From Hanleya hanleyi (Eukaryota; Mollusca; Polyplacophora; Lepidopleurida; Hanleyidae), in the NCBI GenBank assembly GCA_036873755.1, contig JAVTVY010039370.1, positions 102,728 to 166,727 on the forward strand: a DNA stretch of 64,000 nucleotides. Reading direction: 5' to 3'. The stretch's first letter is position 1. Every line of letters starts with the position of its first letter. The translations under genes and the position numbers were made by a program. Below, in pieces: positions 25,628 through 36,640 of this stretch. The notes below the pieces were generated by a model. That model did no database searches and had not been told where the DNA came from. It worked only from the letters and a program-made list of their open reading frames with translations.

Positions 25628-25792
25628 ATTCAGTTTCCAGGAGAGTGATCAAAAGTTCTCCTGGAGAAGGAATTGGGAAAGTGATGAAGAGCAAGAGAGA
25701 TCATCCTCCTTAAAATGATAGACTGACTCACACAGATCTACGATTGATAGGATGGGAGCCCTAGTAAATAAACCAATACGAAGCTGCACATC

Positions 25793-26395
25793 TGAAAACC
25801 CCTCAGCTCTGGGCGATGCATCATACATTGATGCTGTATACCAAGTTTCATATAGAACACTTAAATGGTATCAGAGATATACATCATTAAAAATTTTGCA
25901 TAAATTAAAGATGGCCCCCCCAAGATTTCCGCCCAATCAGAGAAACCAGATCTGTTATTCATCGTAAGTCTCTTGATGCATCGATGATGTATACCAAATT
26001 TTGAATCGAGCACTTTAACGATAAGAGATAGAGATCATTAATGATTCCGCATAAATTAAGATGGCCGTCCATCCTTCCCGCCACTCAGAGGAACTGATGT
26101 GGTTATTCATTGCAAGTCTCTTGATACATCGATGCTGTATACCAAGTTTCATATAGAACATTGAAATGGTATCAGAGATATATATCATTAAAGATTTTGC
26201 ATAAATTAAAGATGGCCACCATGGTTTCACCGAATCAGGAAAACTGGTTTGGTCATTCCTTTGAAGTTTCTTGATGCATCGATGACCTATACCAAGTTTC
26301 ACACTGAACAGTGAAATGGTACACGAGATACACAAGATTAATGGTTTCGCATAAATTAAAGATGGCCGCCAAAGTTTCCAACCAATCGGGCCCAG
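25793..26395. repeat. Diverged tandem repeat, about 150-bp unit, four copies
   Basis: Units share TGCATCGATG, TATACCAAGTTTCA, AATGGTATCAGAGATA and GCATAAATTAAAGATGGCC. Anchors recur near 25826, 25979, 26128 and 26278. Divergence between units is high, so the array is old. Confidence 0.8.
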
Positions 26396-29197
26396 ATTCA
26401 ATAGGGTTCTGTGTCACAAGCATATGGACTCTCACAATTAGTTTACGTCATTAACTAACGTATTTAATTATTCTGGAATATTAAATTCAAAATCTATACA
26501 ACTATTGATTGTATGTGAAAAACGTAGACAGATATTCCCTGCAATAAAATAGTTTTTTTGAACAAATAATCTGGAATAGTTACTCAATCTAAATTGGAAA
26601 TAATTCTGAGAACCTTTGGTAAAAGTGAAATAGAGGTCATTACTTACCAAGAGCCCATCTTATGCCTCCGATATAAGAGAGTAGTGGTGATTCAGGGGGA
26701 GATAATACACTTTCTTAATAGAGCTATATAGAGATTATGATGAATACTATTAATGTCTTATGTCACGTTCTCATTCAGTCTTATTCAGAACCAAGCTCTA
26801 CCAGGCAGTCATTACGTTCTGCTTCGCGCCTCTCCATTTAGCGCTGTAAGGGTCTCACAGACTTTGCTGGAGTTGACCCAAGGTCATCTGTTGCCACAGT
26901 AAACGAACATGACGACCGTCTAACTGGGCGAATTAATATCAGCCGCGATTCACCGATATATATTTCCGCAACATATAGTTCTAGGGTTATTTGTCAAAAA
27001 GCTGCCTCAGACAGTGTGACAGTGCTGTTTTGAAATACTTCGAATATCTGTTGAGTATATTTCAAGATAAATATACGTTTTGCGACCAGTAAAACAGAAC
27101 AGTTCTTGGTTTTTACAGGAATCCTGTAAAGGATGGCGAGACCCCTACAGGGGTAAATGCAGCATAGCGCAAAGCACCCTGGGAGAGGATGATTCAGAAC
27201 CAGCAATGATCAGTTGATTTTTTTAGGTATAGTATTGAGGTACCAGGCAACTCCTCGTCACATCTTACCGTACATCACATTTGTATCCAATTATTTTCAG
27301 AATGACTCTCTCTTGGTTACAAAGCACAAATATTTGTGCGGGATAGGCCAAACTCATGCGGGAATCAATCCTGTGTGGGATTCTAACCCGTGCCCTCAGA
27401 GTTTGGCACCGAATTTAACATAGTATATATGCTATAACACTGCCACCGATGTCTGCCGAAATGTACAGGCCCTGCATCGCATAGCCAATCACAATTGTTT
27501 CTGACTCCCTTGTTAATATTGTTGAGTGACGTGCAGCTGATTATACACGTGTATACAGGAACGAAGAAAAGAAAAGATGGTGAGGCTCACTTTTCACCAG
27601 GTTTTCATATCTTACAGATTTGTCATCAGATCTTAAAATCAAGCTTAGCACTTTGTGAGAAATGTCCATGAACCACACGTACATGTGCACTCAGTAAAGC
27701 CTTACAAGAAATCAGTCGGTGTAGATCATACTGTGGGATTCTTTTTTTCCTTTTTTAATTCTCCACTTGCACAAGGGGAGATAACCATGTAACCACAGTA
27801 TGGTATACACATACATTGGTGTACAGTCTCTGCAACAATTGAGCTCAGCAGGATGTTTTAGATTTTCAGGTGGCCAGATGAAGATAAAAAAGTAAATTGA
27901 ATGACATCGACCTTGTTAAGATTGTTGAACTACATGCAGCCAGTGCAACTGCACTTATTGTGAAGCCAGTTCAGACTCCCCTCTACAATGTAGATCGTGT
28001 ACAATAGACAAGAAATCAAGTTAATTACTTGGAAGTACATTGCATACTAGCAGAACAAATTACTTAACTGTATTAGGCAGTCCCAATATCCATGAAGCAA
28101 ATACAACACCTTGATAGTCTAACCACCCCAATTTCTTGAAAACTACTCGTACCTTTAATTAAATATCAAGCCCCCACAATTCGGGTGAGCGCAGCGCTGC
28201 AGCAATAATTCTTGAGGCATTGAAATATTCCCCAATTAACACAATGTTAAAATCTGCGGAGGCAAAGGTACTTTTGCTACGGCATTGACCTCAGCATTGC
28301 TGATTGCTGTGGCTAATTGCGGGGTCTGATATCTCATACATGAACATATACTATGTATCCAGTCTCATACACACCATGGCCACTCGAATGTGGGGGAATG
28401 AATATTCAGCGAAATATGTATTACTGGTGGCGGGTGCCATCTTGGATCTTACCTATCCCACTGTGTTGTTAGTGACAACATGTGGCTATTAAAGCAACCA
28501 GGCAGGAACACCCAAAGGAGTCGCAGTGATTAAATAAAATAGGGAGATTGTGTGCCCTTTCTATACTACTCATCGCACATGCGCAGTCCACCCATTCTAC
28601 TGTAAGGCGCAAGCCTGGCCCATGGAATCTCAGGTAGTGAAAACCCCAGGTCTCTCGCCCCACCCTATCCCGCGCCACACCTATGCAACCCGCTGTGCCC
28701 TTTCTATACTACTCATCACGCATGCGCAGTCGACCCATTCTACTGTAGGATGACCAAGGGATCTCATGAAGTAGGAGGAGTTGGACACGCCACGGATTAA
28801 GAAGTGAAACCCACATGTCTCTTGCCTCCCTGGCCGGCTTAGCTGAGTAGGAGGAGGAGTAGTAGGAGGAGGAGTAGGACACGCCACGGATTATACTAGG
28901 GAGATGAAGACAAGCAGGAGTGAGAGAGAATTCAGGGTGGTGGGGTGGGGGCTGGGGTTTATGAGAAGAATACATGTGAATATGAATGTCTGTTTCTCTG
29001 AATCACTGTTCTGAGCATGCTCCACTGTGCAGTAGTCCAGATTTTGTTGAATCCCTATATTTCCCAATGTAAATATATACATATATGGGCAAATAATTTT
29101 AACTGAGAAAACGTAAAAAAAATTGCTGAATGTTGTTTCATTTCCTTACTACATTTATTTCAATAAAGGACCATGCTGCTTACATGTAACTTAACTC
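26396..29197. other. Intergenic, no gene seen
   Basis: AT-rich with some CpG-containing stretches. At 26643-26648 the minus strand reads a donor-like GGTAAGTAA after ATGGGCTCTT, but no acceptor or upstream exon supports a gene. Two copies of a segment with CGCATGCGCAGTCSACCCATT-type sequence occur near 28570 and 28718, and (GGA)n-rich sequence lies at 28848-28876. Confidence 0.4.
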
Positions 29198-29503
29198 TTT
29201 GCCCCGTGATGACGCCATTTGACGCCCTTTCTAAACCATATAGGGGTTTTCCAGGCTGCCCCATAGACCTTTTTGGTATCACCTGTCAATTCTCAGGTAC
29301 ATATCTATGGTGAGCTGGGGTCAAAGGTTTATAAAAATTTTTATTACTTTTACAATGACCAATAATTTAGTACGTATAATATTTCCTGAAAAAAAATATT
29401 ATTATTTATTGAGGTTAATCAATCAATTTATTACATACGTACAGCGTCAAATGGTGTCATCATGGATTAGGAAGGGGTGTCAAATGGCATCACCATGGGG
29501 TAA
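29198..29503. mobile_element. MITE with about 30-bp TIRs, copy 1
   Basis: The left end TTGCCCCGTGATGACGCCAT and the right end (complement TTACCCCATGGTGATGCCAT) are inverted copies. The interior contains CATAGACCTTTTTGGTATCA and AAAGGTTTATAAA. A second copy in reverse orientation is at 40161-40467, with the same ends and interior. There is no coding capacity. The TIRs suggest a DNA transposon derivative, superfamily not determined. Confidence 0.85.
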
Positions 29504-30162
29504 CAGTAGTAAGCCACTGTGGGGCATATAATTAATGAATAATTTGGCATCTTTAAGTTCGATGTCACTTATCATAACATGAATTAGTGTTAAATGTCCC
29601 TCATCAACATGCAATATGGTTTAATATAAAACGGGGTTCAGTCTAGCATGGCCAATGTGATGTCCCCACTGCTGTTATGAAGATTCACTGTAACTAGTGT
29701 GACTCGCTTATAGAGAACTCAACACTTTGTCCCCCAACTTTAATGTTATATTGAGGGACAAGTGTATATTTACCCATACATTAGCATATGTCAGGCTCAA
29801 AAATTAGAATTGAATGACCCACAGATTTCTGCAGAAATTGGACTGAAAGGCGTGTCCACAGTCTATCCCTTGTGATTGTGTTAATGTGGGATAGGCCCAT
29901 TGTATTTACATGTGTGTGAATCTACCAATTACAGAATGAAAATTACACAAAGTGACATCAATACATGTACTCAGAGATGAACCATGCAGACACCATGTCA
30001 ACATTGTCTCCGTAACAATGTACTAAAAGTAATGAAGGCAAGAACGTGTGTGGTCATTCAGAGGGGGAATAATAAAAATAAATAAATTTTAAAAAAAGCT
30101 CATAAATTAAACATCCAATAATGTGAGAGAAGAGTAATTAGTAAATTAGCATAATGACTTAC
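29504..30162. other. Intergenic, no gene seen
   Basis: AT-rich. The 29690-29770 stretch (GTGTGACTCGCTTATAGAG ... TTGAGGGACAAGTG) resembles part of a pogo-type terminal repeat and may be a decayed relative of the element at 32094. Confidence 0.4.
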
Positions 30163-30256
30163 CCATGAGGTTAGGTTTGGATGCTCCGACTCAGTATAGT
30201 ACAGTCTCCATCCATTGTTCCAGGATCCCCGCTCACTGCTCATGAGATGTGGCCCT
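30163..30256 (-). CDS. Candidate internal host exon, 94 bp
   Basis: On the minus strand the block is preceded by a good acceptor (TTAATATCCTGTTACAG) and followed by a consensus donor (GTAAGT). Between them the frame is open through the whole 94 bp and encodes GPHLMSSERGSWNNGWRLYY and 11 further residues, ending on a codon boundary (…LTSW). Composition looks like real protein, not AT-rich chance coding. No partner exons could be assigned with confidence and no family is recognised. Confidence 0.35.
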
Positions 30257-32093
30257 CTGTAACAGGATATTAAACATACACTGTAATCACCAAATAACAG
30301 AATGTATATGACCAATCATATCCTGGTCGAGTGTCTTAATCACTATCCACTGTCTGTGTACAGGGAGCCAGCATTCATATGTATCACACCATTATTAGTC
30401 CCCCTAATGAGCAGAGTAATCATACATACTTACTATGTTACATGTAGGCCATTCAAAATAATGTTCATGTTTCCCATGACCGTTACCCTACTATTTCCAG
30501 CATCAGCAGGTAGGCAATCCCTATCTAATACCCAAATAGCTCATATTTCAACAGGGGCCAAAATTGACATGAATATATGCCCAGACAACATTGAAGCAGA
30601 TTTTAAAATTTGTGGTGGAACAGATAGGTAGAAAACTGACACAGATACAGACTGGGACAAAACGGATGGATCACATAATAAACGAATGTAACAGATTTGA
30701 TAAAGCAAAACAAATGTAACAAATTTTCATCTACATGTACATGTAAATTTGTTACTGAAAACACAAATATCGTATTCAATGGCCGTACAGGCAGAGTTGG
30801 TTGGTTGTTTGAATTTTAACGTCGCACCTAACCTTATTGGTCACACGGCGACGATGACCCAAACAAACATACCCTAACAAAACCCTAATCCTAACAAAAA
30901 CCTAACCAAAACTATAAAAAATTTAGAATTTAGAATTTTGAAAATTAGGCTCTACAGACACTGATCACAATGGATCCTCAGAGAGTGCAATCTGTTTGGT
31001 ACTTTAATCTACCTCCTGTGCCAGACAAACATGGTATGGTAAACCACGCTGCCCTAAGCTGGAGGGCCTTACAGGCAGAGTATGATAGTTTCTGTGTTAT
31101 GTCCATTTCACTTTACAATTTGTACGTCTGTATATCGTACCCAGATGTACGAAGTGCAAAATAAAATGAACACAGAAACAAACGTGATAAGTTTTTATAC
31201 TGAAAAAACAATATATGACTTACATGTCACAATGTGACATAATACCACAAAGTTCTCCAAATTCTTCCATGTCACCAAAGTTGAATGTACAGTGTTTTCT
31301 CATGAAGGATATAACTTTCCAGTAAGTTATACTGTCTCTTCATTTATAGTAGATAACATGCATATAGCTACATGTATGATCAATGCATCGCTACAAGAGC
31401 CAAAATTGGCCACAATATATCATGATCAGACCTCTCAAGTTATAATTTTGCCAAGGTGTGAGATTTGAGTATATCCGCCCAGGAGATACAAGCCCAAAAA
31501 TGCTAATTTCTACACGTCATTTCACACAATTTTTTTTTCTTGCAAACTGGAGAAATTTTGAATGATTCTTGGTTATTTTAGAAATAATTTCATGAAAATG
31601 CTTGAAGATGCATGAGATTTTGATATAGCTGCGTGAGAGCATGAGACAGATCCCAAATGCGTGAGTCGCACGCCGAATGCATGAGGGTTGATAGGTCTGC
31701 ATGATATATATACACCGGCACTTCATTTGACCAGATTTAATGGAATGCGATTCCTCAGTCAAGCCGAAATGGGCAAAGTAAATTTTGATATAATATTGAC
31801 TTGCACATCTAGGCATAATTTTTGGGTGCAAGCTTTATCACCACTGTAACAGAACCAATGTTATCCATGTACATGTGCCTAATAGGGAAAGTGTTAAATG
31901 GCGGAATACAGAACTCATTCCGGAGACAAGAGAACAAACTACAGTTCCGATGAGGGTATGTTCACAGTTTTAATGGAACTTTAATTGTGGTATGCATGAG
32001 GAGGAGTTGACCATGAGGAGGAGTTGACCATGAGAAGGAGTTGACCATGAGGAGGAGTTTCAAAACTTGTCATCCATCCCTCTAATCCTATTA
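30257..32093. other. Intergenic or intronic, no gene seen
   Basis: A SINE-like tail resembling the molluscan 'TTTTAACGTCGC' repeats occurs at about 30797-30855. A short GAGGAGTTGACCAT tandem run is at 31998-32055. Two direct copies of a segment around CAGGCAGAGT occur near 30790 and 31072. No gene supported. Confidence 0.4.
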
Positions 32094-32268
32094 CAGTGTG
32101 ACCTCGCTTTTACGCTGTTATTGGGGGACAAAATTTGAACCACCTTATAGATTTTCAGCCGTATAAAAGGGTTGAAATGATATGCATTTATTGATTTGGG
32201 GGACACCACAGCACCCACCTTATATCAGAATCAGTACTATATTGGAAACCTTATAGCGAGGCTTACTG
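32094..32268. mobile_element. pogo/Tigger-type MITE
   Basis: It begins CAGTGTGACCTCGCTTTTAC and ends with the complement of CAGTAAGCCTCGCTATAAGG, flanked on both sides by TA. CAGT...CCTCGCT ends with TA target duplications are the established signature of pogo-like Tc1/mariner elements. At 175 bp it cannot encode a transposase and must rely on a related element elsewhere. Confidence 0.8.
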
Positions 32269-32427
32269 TAATGTCAGAACAACAGTTTACATTTTACCAA
32301 GGGTTCACATGTACTTTCTACATGGGGCAGACATGAAACCCCTCAATAGAACTCTAATTCTGGAAATTTAGTTCTTAGAACTGTTCCAGAATGCACAGCC
32401 ATGTGTCCATTCCAACATTCCAATGAT

Positions 32428-32460
32428 GGAAATTATAACAGTGCCACTGGATGTGCTTAG
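32428..32460. repeat. 33-bp direct repeat, left copy
   Basis: Identical over 33 bases to 35517-35549 and directly abuts the truncated RNase H region. It flanks the Ngaro remnant like a target duplication, although tyrosine-recombinase elements are not expected to make one. Confidence 0.9.
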
Positions 32461-33046
32461 GTGAAGCTTCTATGGCACTGCTCGAACTATACCCAATAGT
32501 CGTGTCCGCCATGTTATGGGGCAGTCAGTGGTCTCAGCGGCGGATCAGGTTTCATTGTGATAACCTGGCAACTGTGAACATTATCAAGAAAGGTCGTTCT
32601 GCGACTAAGTGTAAATTGATAATGAAATTCGTTCGCCGATTAACCTTGACAGCAATGAAGGGCAATTTCATTATTCAAGCAGAACATTTGCCAGGACGTC
32701 GAAATGAAATAGCCGATGCAATTTCACATTTTCAATTCCAGAGGTTTCGGCGACTGGCTCCGGATGCAGACCACATCAAGCAACAGTGTCCGCCATTCGC
32801 CGAAGTGATCCTACCTTAGATGATGAGGCAAAACAGTTGTGGCACGGTTCAATTACACATCGGACTAGAAAAGTGTATCACACAGGACTATCCCATTTTG
32901 TGAAATTCGTCAACCTTCATAATATTGCATGTTCGCCATCGAACTTACCTGCCATATCTGAAGATTTGTTAATTTTGTTCGTGACATACTGTCATAAACG
33001 TTTGAACTTTTGCTGGTCCACCACTAACTTGTATTATCGGGGGTAA
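32461..33046 (+). pseudogene. RNase H (partial) and start of tyrosine recombinase, Ngaro-like
   Basis: The frame 32451-32819 carries the later part of a retroelement RNase H: LLELYPIVV (acidic helix), HCDN (catalytic Asp) and IADAISH (final Asp), then the linker QRFRRLAPDAD, typical of DIRS/Ngaro polyproteins. A second frame, 32786-33046, continues with the recombinase N-terminal (core-binding) region (TRKVYHTGLSHFVKFV, STTNLYYRG) and hits a stop. The first part of RNase H and all of RT are absent. Stops and frame changes between 33047 and 33171 separate it from the catalytic domain. Confidence 0.8.
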
Positions 33047-33171
33047 GATTTGCATACCTTGCAGCGGGTCTTCCAAACCCTTTGTTATCCTCCTGTGGAC
33101 ACGCATTAGAATGGTTGGATATAATATGTAGAGGTATCAAGAAAGATTAGGGGCTACACCGCAAAACCAGA

Positions 33172-33807
33172 ATGCCCATTACTGCAGAAATAGCTTTGAA
33201 ATTGTGTAATGCCTTGAAAAGAGGAATTTTTTCACCATTCGATGATATGATGATGGCAACTGTTGTCAAGGTAGCTTTCTTCGGATTCCTCCGATGTGGA
33301 GAATTTACTATAAATGTTTCCAAGTTTGATCATAATATTCACCTTTGTATTGCAGATGTTAGTTTTGATTCGGTCAATGATTGTGTTATGCTCAAACTTA
33401 AGACATCAAAAACAGATCCGTTTAGGAAAGGTGTAGTTGTTACATTGCACAAAAATCAGGATGTGCTCTGCCCAGTTCAAGCAGTCCGTACTTACATAAA
33501 ACATCGGTTACAAATCAGTGCAAGTCCAAACGATCCTTTATTTATCACAGCAAACGGTCAACCACTGACACGACAAACGTTCCTTCTGAACCTAAATCAC
33601 GTGTTAGTACGAGTTGGACTAGATCCAACTCACTACTCCGGTCATAGTTTCCGCGTTGGAGCTGCGTCTTCAGCCGCGGATGCAGGGATACAAGATCACA
33701 TGATTAAAATACTTGGGAGATGGTCATCAGATTCGTATAATCGTTACATCCGAACTTCTAGTCAGTCCATACGACAAGCACAACTTGCGATGGCAACAGT
33801 CCCATAA
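33172..33807 (+). pseudogene. Tyrosine recombinase catalytic domain, Ngaro-like
   Basis: The open frame of 211 codons holds the full set of tyrosine-recombinase residues: Arg41 (GFLRCGEF), His158 and Arg161 (GHSFRVG), Trp184 in the His/Trp position (LGRW) and Tyr192 (YNRYIRT). The family joins the circular cDNA of DIRS/Ngaro elements into the genome by strand exchange, without an integrase. The ATG at 33172 is simply the first after the break; the N-terminal half sits in another frame upstream, so the native enzyme is not made. The catalytic part itself is uninterrupted. Confidence 0.88.
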
Positions 33808-34103
33808 TATGTAACACATTTACATTCTATAGTATGGTGATATACAACCTTGTCAGTATTGTTTTATCTGATTTATTCTTACATCATTTGAATATTGTTT
33901 TTTCTATTGTGTTTATTCGAAAGTATACCAAGTGAATTATCAAGTAGATCGTATTATGTTCATGTGCCAACCTATTTGATAGTCACAGTTCAAATATCGT
34001 TTATGTATATTAGATATTTCATACATATCGTTGGTTTCGTGCACGATGTAGTCATATATTATATAGCAAATGTTACAAGGACCTAACTTTAGTTGGCATA
34101 AAT

Positions 34104-34613
34104 CTTACATCATCATGCTTAGGTACATATATAATAGACACACTCTGCTTAGGTACATGCATAATAGACGGCTCCCGCGGTCTATTTAGGCAGCTCCCGC
34201 TGCACTCTGCTTAGGTACATGTATAATAGACGGCTTCCGCGGTCTATTTAGGCAGCTCCCGCTGCACTCTGCATTAGGTACATGTATAATAGACGGCTCC
34301 CGCGGTCTATTTAGGCAGCTCCCGCTGCACTCTGCTTAGGTACATGTATGATAGACGGCTCCCGCGGTCTATTTAGGCAGCTCCTGCTGCACTCTGCTTA
34401 GGTACATGTATAATTGCTCCTGCTTCTTCCATGGGATTATACGTAATGTGTATATGCTATGCCTATGGGGCACACAGTTATATCCATTGGTATTATCCGT
34501 CGATCTGTTTGTAATCTTGCATAACGATGGTGAGCTGTGTGCCCCCATAAGCCAAAGTGGGTATAAAGAATAAAGAATATATATCAAACTTAACTCGTCG
34601 TGTTGTGTGTCAT
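34104..34613. repeat. Ngaro terminal repeat B1 with internal 62-bp tandem units
   Basis: Contains about five copies of a roughly 62-bp unit (GCTTAGGTACATGTATAATA, GACGGCTCCCGCGGTCTATT, GCAGCTCCCGCTGCACTC) followed by a unique tail ending AACTCGTCGTGTTGTGTGTC. The block recurs as B2 about 0.87 kb further on. Confidence 0.88.
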
Positions 34614-34959
34614 AAATGGAAATTTGATGCGAAGAATCAAATGTTGTTTGTGACACATAACGATTTCTTCTCGTGAGATTCCACGAGATCCCGTGACACT
34701 GTTTACATACGGGTATTTCCCTTTGTCTGAAACGTCTTTCATCGTCGCCATATTTGATCGCTCCATGCTGAGCTCTATGCACATTAGTACAATCCAGTTT
34801 TTTAAGCTATTTTGCGTTACCCACCACCAACCCCTAAATTCACCACCAATTGTTCATTGGAGACTTCACTATACGGGGGGACTTCACTATATTTACATAC
34901 GTTCATTTACCCCCAAGATGGATTCCAGCACACTCTTCATGCACTCAATGATACATAAT
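34614..34959. repeat. Ngaro A2 segment between B1 and B2
   Basis: Unique sequence lying between the two B copies, as the A2 segment does in Ngaro elements, where it copies the element's extreme left end (A1). Here A1 has been lost, so identity cannot be checked inside the window. It ends with ATGGATTCCAGCACACTC, which could correspond to the start of the element's first reading frame. Confidence 0.6.
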
Positions 34960-35516
34960 CTTACATCATTATGCATAATAGACAGCTCCCGCAGTCTATT
35001 TAGGCAGCTCCCGCTGCACTTTGCTTAGGTACATATATAATAGACACATTCTGCTTAGGTACATGCATAATAGACGGCTCCCGTGGTCTATTTAGGCAGC
35101 TCCCGCTGCACTCTGCTTAGGTACATGTATAATAGACGGCTTCCGCGGTCTATTTAGGCAACTCCCACTGCACTCTGCATTAGGTACATGTATAATAGAC
35201 GGCTCCCGCGGTCTATTTAGGCAGCTCCCGCTGCACTCTGCTTAGGTACATGTATGATAGACGGCGCCCGCGGTCTATTTAGGCAGCTCCTGCTGCACTC
35301 TGCTTAGGTACATGTATAATTGCTCCTGCTTCTTCCATGGGATTATACGTAATGTGTATATGCTATGCCTATGGGGCACACAGTTATAGCCATTGGTATT
35401 ATCCGTCGATCTGTTTGTAATCTTGCATAACGATGGTGAGCTGTGTGCCCCCATAAGCCAAAGTGGGTATAAAGAATATATATCAAACTTAACTCGTCGT
35501 GTTGTGTGTCATAAAA
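34960..35516. repeat. Ngaro terminal repeat B2
   Basis: Direct copy of B1, including the 62-bp units and the TCTTCCATGGGATTATACGT to GTTGTGTGTCATAAA tail. Small differences from B1 (for example a 10-bp AATAAAGAAT difference near 35475) show that the copies have begun to diverge. Confidence 0.88.
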
Positions 35517-35549
35517 GGAAATTATAACAGTGCCACTGGATGTGCTTAG
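35517..35549. repeat. 33-bp direct repeat, right copy
   Basis: Perfect match of 32428-32460, placed directly after B2. Confidence 0.9.
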
Positions 35550-36640
35550 TTCGGAATTGAAGGTTCAGTTTTTTCACATCCTAGTTTTGAGTATGAAAAT
35601 AATAAAATTGTATGTGAAATGTTGTCGTTGTAGTCATCCTACATGTTCCTCCACCACAATGGAAATAGAGTCATAAAAGTGTAGGGTTGGAATTACCTGT
35701 CATCCAACTTGTCACCAGGTTAAAACTACCAGAAAACTAGCAAGGTTGTGTCCCCATGAACCAATATGACAAGATCAACTGCAACAGCATGTCAATAAGC
35801 TGTCAGGTTTACCACCTCAAATTTCATGCTCACATGCATGTAGGAGTGACTGAGAGAATATGATTTAACATCGCTCACACACCCCGGGACTGGGCCCCAT
35901 TATTCCTTCCTACAACCTGAAATTCTGCAGGTGCCCCAGTTAGTCGCCTCTCAGGACGAGCTGCCTGAGAAGCTGAGCCCTTAATTCTTTCCATGACCTG
36001 AGGTGTGCACGACATCCAAGTTCAATCCCAGGAAGCCCCACAGGGCATGTAGGGTACCATGCCCAATCCTTACTTCCAGCTGAGCCCTGACATTGGCATT
36101 AAATTAACAGACAAAATGGTTGGATTTTTTGAAAACACTCAAATACTATAGTTCGTTAATAAAAGTCGGATAATAACATTTGCTAATTATGAGCTAGAGC
36201 TCTCAATATGGCGAGTACCGGAAACTAGTTATGAGTTGATGAGAAAAATAATGACCTATTTTTACAGTTCAATTCTTACCAGCACTATCCATTCTTGACA
36301 ATCATATTCTCGGATACTTGCCCGAACTAGTACCCTTCAACAGGTTTAAGTTTTGTTATGATAATACACATATTAGTCATGAAGCATACAGGTCAGTTTG
36401 AAAACCGGTTTATCCACACTGAAGACTTCAGACAATTCAATAATTGCTATCAAAGGTAGGAGTTGTGACAAATTATGATGGATTCAGTGAACCGAAGGAA
36501 ACAAGCAAACTGAATCATCATCCCATGGCTGATACTACATGAAATTCATCTTATACCAACTTACCCGCCCATCTTTACAATATGCTGGGCTTTGAATATA
36601 CGAATGGACGACTTACATTTTGGTGATTGAATAGGATTGG
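35550..36640. other. Intergenic with a degraded SINE-like repeat
   Basis: The 35850-36060 segment (AACATCGCTCACACACC ... CCCCAGTTAGTCGCCTCTCA) matches the repeat at 38313-38513 in part (…CTCAGTTAGTCGCCTCTTA…). No gene seen. Confidence 0.5.

Larger units (their letters stand above)
32461..35516 (+). mobile_element. 5'-truncated Ngaro-like tyrosine-recombinase retroelement
   Basis: Order: RNase H fragment, tyrosine recombinase, then a non-coding end made of B1 (about 34104-34613), A2 (about 34614-34958) and B2 (about 34960-35515). B1 and B2 are about 90% alike and both contain the 62-bp tandem units described separately. This B1-A2-B2 arrangement is the known split direct repeat of Ngaro elements; the left A1, GAG and RT are missing. 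The remnant lies between two identical 33-bp direct repeats (32428-32460 and 35517-35549). Confidence 0.85.

Noticed and set aside
24080..25694. Three overlapping open frames of about 500 codons on the minus strand
   Set aside because: They are different frames of the same 26-bp minisatellite and encode the same low-complexity cycle; no family or start context supports a protein.
26640..26700. Donor-like site on the minus strand after ATGGGCTCTT
   Set aside because: No acceptor or continuing exon could be assigned; too little for an exon call.
27360..27410. tRNA-like B box (GGTTAGAATCC on the minus strand)
   Set aside because: No A box at the right distance and no cloverleaf could be drawn; at best a SINE remnant.
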